In this document: piece by piece, positions 31,550-38,531 of the stretch
Position numbering within the stretch: position 1 is the stretch's first letter
Layout of the letters: each line of letters starts with the position of its first letter
From: Candidatus Falkowiibacteriota bacterium
Lineage (GTDB): Bacteria > Patescibacteriota > Patescibacteriia > UBA11705 > JABHMO01
Direction of reading: 5' to 3'
DNA: 48,448 bases
Assembly (NCBI GenBank): GCA_018693855.1
Contig: JABHMO010000036.1
Coordinates: 1-48,448, forward strand
The notes under the pieces: generated by a model
Seen by the model: only the letters and a program-made list of their open reading frames with translations
What the model was told of the DNA's origin: nothing
Databases searched by the model: none
Made by a program: the position numbers and the translations under genes

Positions 31550-32131
31550 CTATATCCCTTTTCTAAAAATACTCATCAAAGCAAAAAATAAGCTTATATA
31601 AAACAGTAATTCTCCAAAAAACATTAAATGACTTACGCCAATGATTAATCCAAGTAAGATAAATCCTATCCCAAAACATTGCAAGTTCATCTTGATCTTC
31701 CCCCAAATATTAGCTTGAATATCAGTATGACTAGACATTCTATGAAAAGCTCCGCCGATTATAAAGGATAACTCCATGGCTAAAACTAGAATTGTTAAAA
31801 CTAAATTAACCTTCAATAATAAAACCACAACTGCTCCACCAACCAACAACTTATCAGCAATCGGATCCCAAATCTTTCCCCAAGTAGTGATCTCTTTTCT
31901 AATTCTTGCCATTGATCCATCAAACATGTCAGTTAACGCAAGAATCACAAATAAAATAAGACCGATAAAATACTGTTCAAAAGCTAACCAAGTGATTACA
32001 ACTGGAGAAAAAACCAACCGAAAAAATGTTAAATGGTTTGGTTTAATCTTCTTTGGAATAAACGGGATAACATATTTAAGAACATGGTCATAAACAGCTA
32101 CCTCTTTTTCTGGTACATCTTTTAATTTCAT
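31550..32131 (-). CDS. CDP-alcohol phosphatidyltransferase family protein (PgsA-like)
   Basis: The 193-residue membrane protein has the family motif DG(x)2AR(x)8G(x)3D(x)3D in DMFDGSMARIRKEITTWGKIWDPIADKLL, so it should transfer a phosphatidyl or similar group from a CDP-alcohol to an acceptor alcohol. Four or so hydrophobic segments follow the cytoplasmic N-terminus. PHLTFFRLVFSP-like text (NHLTFFRLVFSPVV) fits PgsA. The start at ATG 32131 (MKLKDVPEK) is preferred to the track's 32167. The leader carries GGCTATAGGAGGCG repeats. Confidence 0.85.
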   Translation of the reverse strand: MKLKDVPEKEVAVYDHVLKYVIPFIPKKIKPNHLTFFRLVFSPVVITWLAFEQYFIGLILFVILALTDMFDGSMARIRKEITTWGKIWDPIADKLLVGGAVVVLLLKVNLVLTILVLAMELSFIIGGAFHRMSSHTDIQANIWGKIKMNLQCFGIGFILLGLIIGVSHLMFFGELLFYISLFFALMSIFRKGI

Positions 32132-32133
32132 AA

Positions 32134-32158
32134 GACAAAGAAGGCTATAGGAGGCGAA
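32134..32158. repeat. AGGCTATAGGAGGCGAATGAGGCC leader repeat
   Basis: A degenerate member of the GGCTAAACGAGG family, upstream of the phosphatidyltransferase gene on the minus strand. Confidence 0.5.
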
Positions 32159-32175
32159 TGAGGCCAACTCTATAT

Positions 32176-32247
32176 CCTCAATTTTAACTTAATATCCCTG
32201 CCCGCAGTGCTACAGCGTTGCAGGCGGGCTTAATTTCAACTCAATAT
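32176..32247. repeat. Short GC-rich hairpin element with AT arms, copy 5
   Basis: The core 32196-32230 is identical to 20138-20172. Arms CCTCAATTTTAACTTAATAT and TTAATTTCAACTCAATAT match those around the copies near 20 kb, so the whole ~70-base unit looks mobile or duplicated. Confidence 0.85.
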
Positions 32248-32256
32248 TCTGACTCC

Positions 32257-32712
32257 CTATCTATTCTTCGTTTCCCAATCAAATCCAATCGTTGGATCAT
32301 CAAAATCAATACGTTCTTCATCAGGATTCTCTGGATCGTACGCTTCACTTGTATGGTAAAACAGTGCTACCTTTTCATTTCCAAGAACTCTATAACCATG
32401 AGCAACTCCCGGTGGGATTGATATCACAACAGGATTATCAGCACCTGCGTAAATAACTTGAGTCTCCCCTTTTGTACTTGAATCATCTCGCAAATCATGA
32501 AGTACAACTTGAGCCATACCTCGTACAACAAACCAGACATCCCATTGTTTTTTGTGCCAATGAAAAGCCTTTATTACGCCAGGTTGCGTTTCTGTATAAC
32601 TAGTCTGTTTAACTTCGTGAAAAATTTCTTCCCCATCCTTAATAATTTCTGCGAAAAACCCCCTATCATCGCAATACTTTTTAAGTTGTTTGACTTTTAC
32701 ATCATTGATCAT
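32257..32712 (-). CDS. rfbC: RmlC-like cupin, dTDP-4-dehydrorhamnose 3,5-epimerase family
   Basis: The 151-residue cupin resembles dTDP-sugar 3,5-epimerases: CDDRGFFAEII, GVIKAFHWHKKQWD, WFVVRGMAQVVLHDLRDDS and IPPGVAHGYRVLGNEKVALFYHTSEAYDP. The catalytic-His region of RmlC (usually GLHxQ) reads FHWHKKQ here, and it is shorter than the common 180-residue form, so it is a divergent epimerase; the role in dTDP-rhamnose synthesis is supported by rfbA, rfbB and rfbD within 6 kb on the same strand. Gene symbol assigned on that basis. Confidence 0.75.
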   Translation of the reverse strand: MINDVKVKQLKKYCDDRGFFAEIIKDGEEIFHEVKQTSYTETQPGVIKAFHWHKKQWDVWFVVRGMAQVVLHDLRDDSSTKGETQVIYAGADNPVVISIPPGVAHGYRVLGNEKVALFYHTSEAYDPENPDEERIDFDDPTIGFDWETKNR

Positions 32713-32805
32713 ATTATAGCATTTTAGTTAGTGCGAGTAAATATAAGTGAATACATGTAAATATGTGTAAATACATGTAAAGACAAGTGAAGATAAATAA
32801 ATGGT
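32713..32805. repeat. GTAAATACATGTAAA minisatellite upstream of rfbC
   Basis: Units AGTAAATATAAGTGAATACAT, GTAAATATGTGTAAATACAT and GTAAAGACAAGTGAAGATAA. Same family as the pilT leader at 31003. Confidence 0.8.
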
Positions 32806-32879
32806 AATAAAGCTCAATCAAGAATAATTCGCATTGCGATTATTAGTATTATATTAGTATAATTCGCATGATTCGCATA

Positions 32880-35090
32880 TTAGAATATATCCGCAATCGT
32901 TCCGTAAATGTAACTATCACGATCAGCTCGGAACTCGGCTTGGAAGTCGCCATTGTTATCAAATATCTTAACATGAGGACCACCTCCTTGGCCAGGGCCT
33001 GTAATTATTTCTAAATCAGAGTCGCCTCCCCAATCGCCTGTTCTGACATAAACTCCGCCAGTAAAAGCCTTGTCATATGCGTAAAAGTTGACTAATTGGT
33101 CTCCATTATAAGAAAAAGCTTGAATGTGAGGTCCGCCTCCAGGTCCAGCTCCTGTTATGATATCTTGTTTTCCATCTTTATTCAAATCACCCAGCGCGAT
33201 GTTTACTCCGCCTACAAATTGAGCGTCGTAAGCTAAAAGACTTTTTTTCAAATTTCCGTTATAATCAAATATTTTAACTTTTGGCATAATCCCATGTTTA
33301 GGAGCAACTACTAAATCATCTTTCCCATCACCGTCAACATCACCTATTTCAATGTGAACACCATTTTTGTACGAAGGGTTAAAGACAGTCAACTGTTTTT
33401 TGAACTTGCCATCTAAATTATAAATCTTAACAATAGGTGCGTAATTACTATCAGGAGCAACAGCTAAATCAATCTCGCCATCGTTGTCTAAATCACCTGC
33501 GGCAACATTAATACCACCTTGATAATCATTACCAAATGGTAAAAAGCTTGATTCGAGAACACCGTTATCTTTGATAACTCTTACCAAACATCGATCCCCT
33601 TCAACAGCACCTGCCACAATATCTTTTTTTCCATTATTATTAATGTCTATTAATTTAAAGTTTACACCTCGTGAAGTTTTTGAAAATACTTTAATTTCTC
33701 TTTCAAATTCAAAATCTTCATCATAAACTCGAATTTTTCCATTCTTTCTCTGCAATCCACTCACATAGACATCTGTTTTTCCTGAAATCTTTTGAACGAC
33801 TTTTGTCGGTGCTGGAGTGTCGTCAACTTCTTCTTCGTCATCATCATTATTATTATCAGAAGAATCATTATTATCTGAACTTGGTGTATCAGATCTATCA
33901 GAAGACGAAGATGAGTCTGAATCTGAATCAGAGCTGTCATTTGAAGATGAACTTGAATCAGAAGATGAATCAGAAGATGAATCAGAACTATCGTTCATTC
34001 TTCGTTCAACTTCTTGCAAAGCTTTCTTTATATTCAAAACTCCGTCACCAGACTTCCCACTGTGAACTGAATCTAAGACGATTAATCCGCTTTCTTCTTT
34101 GATAATCTCAATCATTTCAGATGGACGCAAAGTTGGGTCTAATGATTTCATTAAAGCTGCTGCACCGGAAACTAAACCTGTAGCAAACGAACTTCCATTC
34201 CAATGTTGTTTAACATAATCACGGAAGTTACGATCATCATCTGAATAGTAACCTAAACTAACAATATCACTGCCAGGTGCACCAATATCTATACAACCTT
34301 CTCCGTAATTAGAAAAAGGTGAAACTCGATTATTTTCATCTGTTGCTAGTACTCCTAAAACTCTATTCACACTTGATCCTTTATCATAACAAACCGGGTA
34401 GACAGGTGTTTTACCAAGATCAGAACCAACTGTTCCGTTAAGTGCATTACCTGAAGCTGCCACAACTAGAACACCGTTACTATATGCTCGTCGAATACTT
34501 GATTTTAGATCTGAACTGTATTCAGTTCCTCCAAAACTTAAATTTATGATGTCCGCCCCATTCGCAACTGCGTAATCAATTGCGTCGGAAACGTCAGAGG
34601 AGATGCCTGAACCTGATGCGTTCATAGCAACCAAAGGCATAATCTTCACGCGTTTTGTAACTCCCTTAATTCCAACATTATTATTATGAACAGCTGATAT
34701 CAAACCTGCAATAAAAGTCCCATGATTAGCAGCTTCTACATTATAATCAAGTCCTAAGACAGGTTCTCCTCCAGGTTCATTATTAATAAAATGCCAACCA
34801 TAACGATCATCAACATAACCGTTGTGATCATTATCAATATTATCATTAGCTACTTCACCACTGTTTTTCCAAATGTTATTCTGCAAATCAGGATGATCTA
34901 GATCAACACCTGTATCAACTACAGCCACAACGATATCACTGTCACCACTTGTAATTTCCCAAGCGTAAGTTGCCTTAATTTTATCCAAATACCACTGTTT
35001 CGTATAATAAGGATCACTAGCAGCAAAAACTGTTCCAGCGGAAAAAAAGAGTATTAAAAAAAAGATTAAAACTTTGTTAGAAAGTTGCAT
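32880..35090 (-). CDS. Secreted subtilisin-like protease (S8) with Ser/Asp-rich linker and FG-GAP repeats
   Basis: The protein has 736 residues. A signal peptide (about 1-24, AGTVFA) is followed by a subtilase domain with the catalytic triad D59 (VAVVDTGVDLDHPD), H123 (AANHGTFIAGL) and S301 (NGSSFATGLVSG) and the oxyanion Asn region (AASGNALNG). A low-complexity Ser/Asp/Asn linker (about 352-425) joins it to about six FG-GAP/VCBS-like repeats (about 430-736), several with calcium-loop text such as GDLDNDGEIDL, GDVDGDGKDDL and GDLNKDGKQDI. It is exported; the C-terminal propeller may bind a surface. A candidate for host-surface contact (inference). Confidence 0.92.
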   Translation of the reverse strand: MQLSNKVLIFFLILFFSAGTVFAASDPYYTKQWYLDKIKATYAWEITSGDSDIVVAVVDTGVDLDHPDLQNNIWKNSGEVANDNIDNDHNGYVDDRYGWHFINNEPGGEPVLGLDYNVEAANHGTFIAGLISAVHNNNVGIKGVTKRVKIMPLVAMNASGSGISSDVSDAIDYAVANGADIINLSFGGTEYSSDLKSSIRRAYSNGVLVVAASGNALNGTVGSDLGKTPVYPVCYDKGSSVNRVLGVLATDENNRVSPFSNYGEGCIDIGAPGSDIVSLGYYSDDDRNFRDYVKQHWNGSSFATGLVSGAAALMKSLDPTLRPSEMIEIIKEESGLIVLDSVHSGKSGDGVLNIKKALQEVERRMNDSSDSSSDSSSDSSSSSNDSSDSDSDSSSSSDRSDTPSSDNNDSSDNNNDDDEEEVDDTPAPTKVVQKISGKTDVYVSGLQRKNGKIRVYDEDFEFEREIKVFSKTSRGVNFKLIDINNNGKKDIVAGAVEGDRCLVRVIKDNGVLESSFLPFGNDYQGGINVAAGDLDNDGEIDLAVAPDSNYAPIVKIYNLDGKFKKQLTVFNPSYKNGVHIEIGDVDGDGKDDLVVAPKHGIMPKVKIFDYNGNLKKSLLAYDAQFVGGVNIALGDLNKDGKQDIITGAGPGGGPHIQAFSYNGDQLVNFYAYDKAFTGGVYVRTGDWGGDSDLEIITGPGQGGGPHVKIFDNNGDFQAEFRADRDSYIYGTIADIF

Positions 35091-35216
35091 AAATACTTTT
35101 ATTTGATTATTTTTGTTAACTACTTAATTATACAACAAATATTCATTATACCCAAGTAAAACTTGACAATATTAAAAAAATATGCGAAGATATGATGATT
35201 GATCTTTTCTAACTAG

Positions 35217-35222
35217 AAGGAG
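35217..35222 (+). promoter_or_regulatory. Shine-Dalgarno that supports a GTG start
   Basis: AAGGAG at 35217-35222, seven bases before GTG at 35230. A TTGACA lies upstream at 35163-35168; the -10 is unclear (TATGAT is 22 bases away). Confidence 0.7.
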
Positions 35223-35229
35223 AAGCAAC

Positions 35230-35853
35230 GTGGGAAACAATGCACATAGCAACGTAATCCAAGTTAAATTCGGGGGACAAAGTACCGTAACCCCTACCGT
35301 GGGGGACAACAACATGAGAATTGAAAGAATCAAGGCAGATGCATTCGACATTGAATTAAGTCGTCTTGTAGAAGAAGGATTCATTACTTCAGCTGACGCA
35401 GTTCAACTTTTACACATGCTACAACCAGTGCGAAAGCTTGTACCTTGGGTAGACGCAAGACACGTCAAAGAAGCTGAGGATTCCCATCAATTCGCTACGG
35501 TTCTTAGAAAAGAAAGAGGTAGATATTTCATAGCAATAGATAATAAGCGAGTTTTCTTCCGTGGATTGGACTTCCGTCCAGTATATGCTCAATTCTTCCT
35601 CGATCCAATTGAACACCCAATAGCGATCACGTCTATCATCAGCGGAAAAGAAGAAAACATTACTGAACCATACCTGAATCCTGAGTTAGCTCACCTTGAA
35701 ACATACTTCTTCTACCTCGTGAAAATTCTTCGTAGGCAAAATGTCCAAAACTACAACGAGACAGCTAACGAAGAAGCAAAAAAAGAGGTCCAACAGATGC
35801 AACCTTGGCTAAAAAGATGGCTAGACAAAATTGTCAACTCCCTCTTCAAATAA
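35230..35853 (+). CDS. Hypothetical protein, GTG start
   Basis: The 207-residue soluble protein belongs to no family I recognise. The GTG start is set by AAGGAG seven bases upstream. An N-terminal low-complexity part (MGNNAHSNVIQVKFGGQST) precedes a predicted helical segment (FDIELSRLVEEGFITSADAVQLLHML) and a beta-rich middle (QFATVLRKERGRYFIAIDNKRVFFRGLDFRPVYAQFFLDP), then a helical tail (NEEAKKEVQQMQPWLKRWLDKIVNSLF). It is a single-gene unit on the plus strand amid minus-strand housekeeping genes, with strong translation signals and its own terminator. Confidence 0.6.
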   Translation: MGNNAHSNVIQVKFGGQSTVTPTVGDNNMRIERIKADAFDIELSRLVEEGFITSADAVQLLHMLQPVRKLVPWVDARHVKEAEDSHQFATVLRKERGRYFIAIDNKRVFFRGLDFRPVYAQFFLDPIEHPIAITSIISGKEENITEPYLNPELAHLETYFFYLVKILRRQNVQNYNETANEEAKKEVQQMQPWLKRWLDKIVNSLFK

Positions 35854-35854
35854 A

Positions 35855-35883
35855 AAGCGCGACCAAAACCGATCGCGCTTTTA
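35855..35883 (+). terminator. Terminator of the GTG-start gene
   Basis: AAGCGCGA (35855-35862) pairs with TCGCGCTT (35873-35880), followed by TTAG; the arm overlaps the TAA stop region. Confidence 0.8.
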
Positions 35884-35899
35884 GAATTCTCGAAATAAA

Positions 35900-35931
35900 A
35901 TAACCGAGAATGCGCGTTCTCGGTTATTTTT
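35900..35931. terminator. Bidirectional terminator shared in sequence with the pyrG locus
   Basis: ATAACCGAGAA-TGCGCG-TTCTCGGTTAT with T/A tracts on both sides, between convergent genes; one base different in the loop from 17641-17668. Confidence 0.9.
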
Positions 35932-35946
35932 ATTAAAATTGTTCTT

Positions 35947-37680
35947 CTAATTAATTCTCTCTTTATTCTCCTTTTCCAACTGTTTGATAAACTTGTCCAA
36001 CTGTTGAGCACCTAGATCACCTTCTTTTCTCTTTCTAACTGCTACAGTTTTGTCAGCCTGTTCTTTCTCTCCTATAACTAATATATATGGTAACTTTGAT
36101 TTTTCTGCGTTTCTAATTCGTTTATTGAGTGATTCACTTTCATTATCAAGTTTACTTCGCAACCCAGCTGCAACCAACTTATCATTCACTTCCTTTGCAT
36201 ACTCGTCAAATTTTTCTGAAACAGGGAGCACTCTCACCTGTTCAGGAGACAACCATAGTGGAAAAGCTCCCGCGAAATGTTCAACTAAGATACCGAAGAA
36301 TCTTTCAACTGAACCGAAGATAACTCGATGAATCATAACTGGTCTTACATCTTCTCCTTTTTCATTAACGTAGTTAAGATCAAATCGTTCTGGTAAATTC
36401 ATATCTAGCTGAATTGTTGCACATTGCCAAGTTCGGCCAAGAGCATCTTTTACATGAATATCAATTTTAGGACCATAGAAAGCTCCATCACCTTCATTTA
36501 GTTCATAACCTTGCCCATATTCATCAAGAGCGTCTTGCAAACCTTTAGTTGCTTTTTCCCAAGCTTCATCAGTCCCAATAGATTTTTCAGGACGAGTTGA
36601 TAGTTCAAGATGATAAGATAGACCAAATGCTGAATAAATTTCATCTGCTAACTTTAACACTCCGAAAATTTCTTCTTTAATCTGATCTGTTCTCATGAAG
36701 ATGTGAGCGTCATCTTGCCAAAAAGCTCTGGCTCGAAATAAGCCATTCAGAGTTCCTGAAAGTTCATGTCGATGATCAAGTCCAATCTCAGCCCATCTCA
36801 GTGGTAAATCTCGATAAGAGTACTGTCCTTCTTTGTACAAAAGCATTCCACCGGGACAGTTCATTGGTTTAATCGCGTAATCATGATCATCTATTTTTGT
36901 TGTATACATGTTTTCTCGATAGTTATCCCAATGCCCTGATTTTTCCCACAACTCACGTGACAAGATAACTGGAGTTTTCACTTCACTGTATCCTGCTTTA
37001 TCATGAGCTTCTCTCCAATATTTCATCAATTGATTCCAAACAACAACGCCTTTTGGTTTGAAAAATGGAAATCCAGCACCAACATCATGAAAGCTAAATA
37101 GCTCTAGCTCTTTTCCGAGTTTCTTATGATCTCTTTTTTCTGCTTCTTCAATTAGCTTCAGATAATCGTCCAACTCTTCTTTTTTCTCAAATGCTAAACC
37201 ATAAATTCTTTGCAACATCTTATTTTTCTCATCTCCTCTCCAATACGCTCCAGCCACTTTATCAAGTTTGAAAGCACCAACTTCTTTTGTTGATTCCAAA
37301 TGAGGACCTCGACACATATCAACAAAAACATCTTCTCCTTTTGCGTTTATGTTTTTGTAAAAACTGATCTCTTTCTCCCCTTCCTTTTCTAAATCCTCAA
37401 TCATCTCAATTTTATAAAGATTGTCTTTAAGTTTTTCTTTAGCTTCCTTAATAGGTAAACTAAACTGTTCAAATTTCTGACCTCCCCCAATAATTTTCTT
37501 CATTTCCTTTTGGATCTTTTTCAGATCTTCCGGAGCAAAAGAATCTTCACCCAAATCAAAGTCATAATAAAATCCATTATCAATCGCTGGCCCAATCGCC
37601 ATCTTAGCATTTGGATAAAGTTTAAGTACTGCTTGCGCCATAATGTGAGATAGTGAGTGACGCATGTTTTCTAATTTCAT
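35947..37680 (-). CDS. thrS: Threonyl-tRNA synthetase lacking the TGS domain
   Basis: The protein has 577 residues. It begins directly with the editing domain (MRHSLSHIMAQAVLKLYPNAKMAIGP, the HxxxH site, then VDMCRGPHL), followed by the class II catalytic core (KPMNCPGGMLLYK, RWAEIGLDHRHELSGTLNGLFRARAFWQDDAH, GAFYGPKIDIHVKDALGRTWQCATIQLDMNLPERF, motif 3 around VMIHRVIFGSVERF) and the anticodon-binding domain (VRVLPVSEKF to the end). The usual ~60-residue N-terminal TGS domain is absent; a GAAGAAAGAAGAAGG-type repeat lies directly upstream, so the start is not misplaced. It charges tRNA-Thr with threonine. Confidence 0.96.
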   Translation of the reverse strand: MKLENMRHSLSHIMAQAVLKLYPNAKMAIGPAIDNGFYYDFDLGEDSFAPEDLKKIQKEMKKIIGGGQKFEQFSLPIKEAKEKLKDNLYKIEMIEDLEKEGEKEISFYKNINAKGEDVFVDMCRGPHLESTKEVGAFKLDKVAGAYWRGDEKNKMLQRIYGLAFEKKEELDDYLKLIEEAEKRDHKKLGKELELFSFHDVGAGFPFFKPKGVVVWNQLMKYWREAHDKAGYSEVKTPVILSRELWEKSGHWDNYRENMYTTKIDDHDYAIKPMNCPGGMLLYKEGQYSYRDLPLRWAEIGLDHRHELSGTLNGLFRARAFWQDDAHIFMRTDQIKEEIFGVLKLADEIYSAFGLSYHLELSTRPEKSIGTDEAWEKATKGLQDALDEYGQGYELNEGDGAFYGPKIDIHVKDALGRTWQCATIQLDMNLPERFDLNYVNEKGEDVRPVMIHRVIFGSVERFFGILVEHFAGAFPLWLSPEQVRVLPVSEKFDEYAKEVNDKLVAAGLRSKLDNESESLNKRIRNAEKSKLPYILVIGEKEQADKTVAVRKRKEGDLGAQQLDKFIKQLEKENKERIN

Positions 37681-37780
37681 ATTAAGAAGTTAAGAGGGTA
37701 AAGAAGAAAGAAGAAGGTTAAAGGAAATTTTAATACTTTTATTCCCTCAATTTTAACTCAATTTCAACTTAATCCCCTTT
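37681..37780. repeat. AAGAAGTTAAGAGGGTAAAG and CTCAATTTTAACTCAATTTC leader repeats upstream of thrS
   Basis: A purine-rich degenerate repeat (AAGAAGAAAGAAGAAGG units) followed by TCAATTTTAACTCAATTTCAA, the same words as the AT arms of the GC-rich hairpin elements but without the hairpin. Confidence 0.6.
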
Positions 37781-37819
37781 CATTTAATTAATTATTGTTA
37801 TTTGATTACCGATAATAAG

Positions 37820-38287
37820 TTATTGATTATTGGAATTTGAAACTTGGTTATTCCTTTCGATTAGAAAGGTTGCCGGCCCATCATTCTCAAGTTTAACTTG
37901 CATATAAGCTCCAAATTCTCCAGTAGAAACTTTCAGTCCCGTGGCTTCTAATTTCGTGATAAATTCATCATAAATCTTTTTCGCTCGGAACGGTTCTGCT
38001 GCTGCGAAAAAATCAGGTCGTCTCCCCTTTTCACATGCAGAGCAGAGAGTAAACTGAGAAACAATTAATGCTTCACCTTCAACCTCTAACAATGATTTAT
38101 CAAAAGCTTTGTCTTCATTTTCAAAAATTCTTAGATTAGTTAGTTTATTTACAAGATAATCAACCTCCTCGCCAGTGTCATCTTTTATAATTGCAAGAAA
38201 AACTAAAACTCCATTGCCAATTTCACCGACAACTTTATCTTTAATTAGAACTTGTGCGTTTTTCACGCGTTGTATTAATAATTTCAT
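37820..38287 (-). CDS. dtd: D-aminoacyl-tRNA deacylase
   Basis: The 155-residue protein keeps the DTD motifs SQFTL (LIVSQFTLCSAC) and the C-terminal NDGPATFLIE (the GPxT/NxPxT site) that hold the D-amino acid. It removes D-amino acids from mischarged tRNAs. ATG 38287 (MKLLIQRV) is the family start; the track's TTG at 38302 lies inside the upstream terminator. The last residues (RNNQVSNSNNQ) go beyond the usual end and are encoded by a repeat-like AT tract. The upstream region is a strong promoter plus ~175-nt structured RNA ending in a terminator only five bases before this ATG. Confidence 0.92.
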   Translation of the reverse strand: MKLLIQRVKNAQVLIKDKVVGEIGNGVLVFLAIIKDDTGEEVDYLVNKLTNLRIFENEDKAFDKSLLEVEGEALIVSQFTLCSACEKGRRPDFFAAAEPFRAKKIYDEFITKLEATGLKVSTGEFGAYMQVKLENDGPATFLIERNNQVSNSNNQ

Positions 38288-38291
38288 ATAA

Positions 38292-38466
38292 ACAAAAACC
38301 AAGGCGCATAACCTTGGGTCCCATTTTCATCTAACGGGAGTTTCCACCCAAGTTCCTAAGCAGACAAACGCTTAAGCACTTCATTTATTCAATTGTTCTC
38401 AAAAGTTTAGCCTAATTTAGGATACAAAGATGATTAGTTGGTAGCTAATCCAATCGCTTTTGATTA
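38292..38466 (-). ncRNA. Candidate ~175-nt structured RNA or attenuator leader upstream of dtd
   Basis: The transcript would start at about 38465, six or seven bases after a perfect -10 box, and end at the hairpin CCAAGG-TTATGCG-CCTTGG (38317-38299) with TTTTTG. Inside are stems GATTAG/CTAATC, CTTAAGC/GCTTAGG and CTTGGGT/ACCCAAG around GGAAACTCCCGTTAGATG. The length resembles 6S RNA, but no family was matched. Because the terminator ends five bases before dtd's ATG, it could also be a riboswitch-like attenuator of dtd. Confidence 0.6.
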
Positions 38467-38471
38467 GATTT

Positions 38472-38500
38472 ATTATAAGTATTCCTAATATAATTGTCAA
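38472..38500 (-). promoter_or_regulatory. Consensus sigma-70 promoter of the dtd-upstream RNA
   Basis: On the minus strand TTGACA (38500-38495), a 17-base spacer, TATAAT (38477-38472): a perfect match to both boxes and the ideal spacing, the strongest promoter in the window. Confidence 0.92.
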
Positions 38501-38502
38501 AT

Positions 38503-38527
38503 TAAAAACCGCCTCTATGGAAACGGT
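38503..38527 (-). terminator. Terminator of the trypsin-like protease gene
   Basis: On the minus strand ACCGTTTCC-ATA-GAGGCGGTTTTTAAT; stem ACCG..CGGT with an inner part, then TTTTT. It directly precedes the RNA promoter. Confidence 0.65.
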
Positions 38528-38531
38528 ACTT

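Noticed and set aside
33803-34102. Plus-strand ORFs of 82 and 99 residues rich in Ser, Glu or Leu
   Set aside because: They are shadows of the Ser/Asp-rich linker of the subtilase gene.
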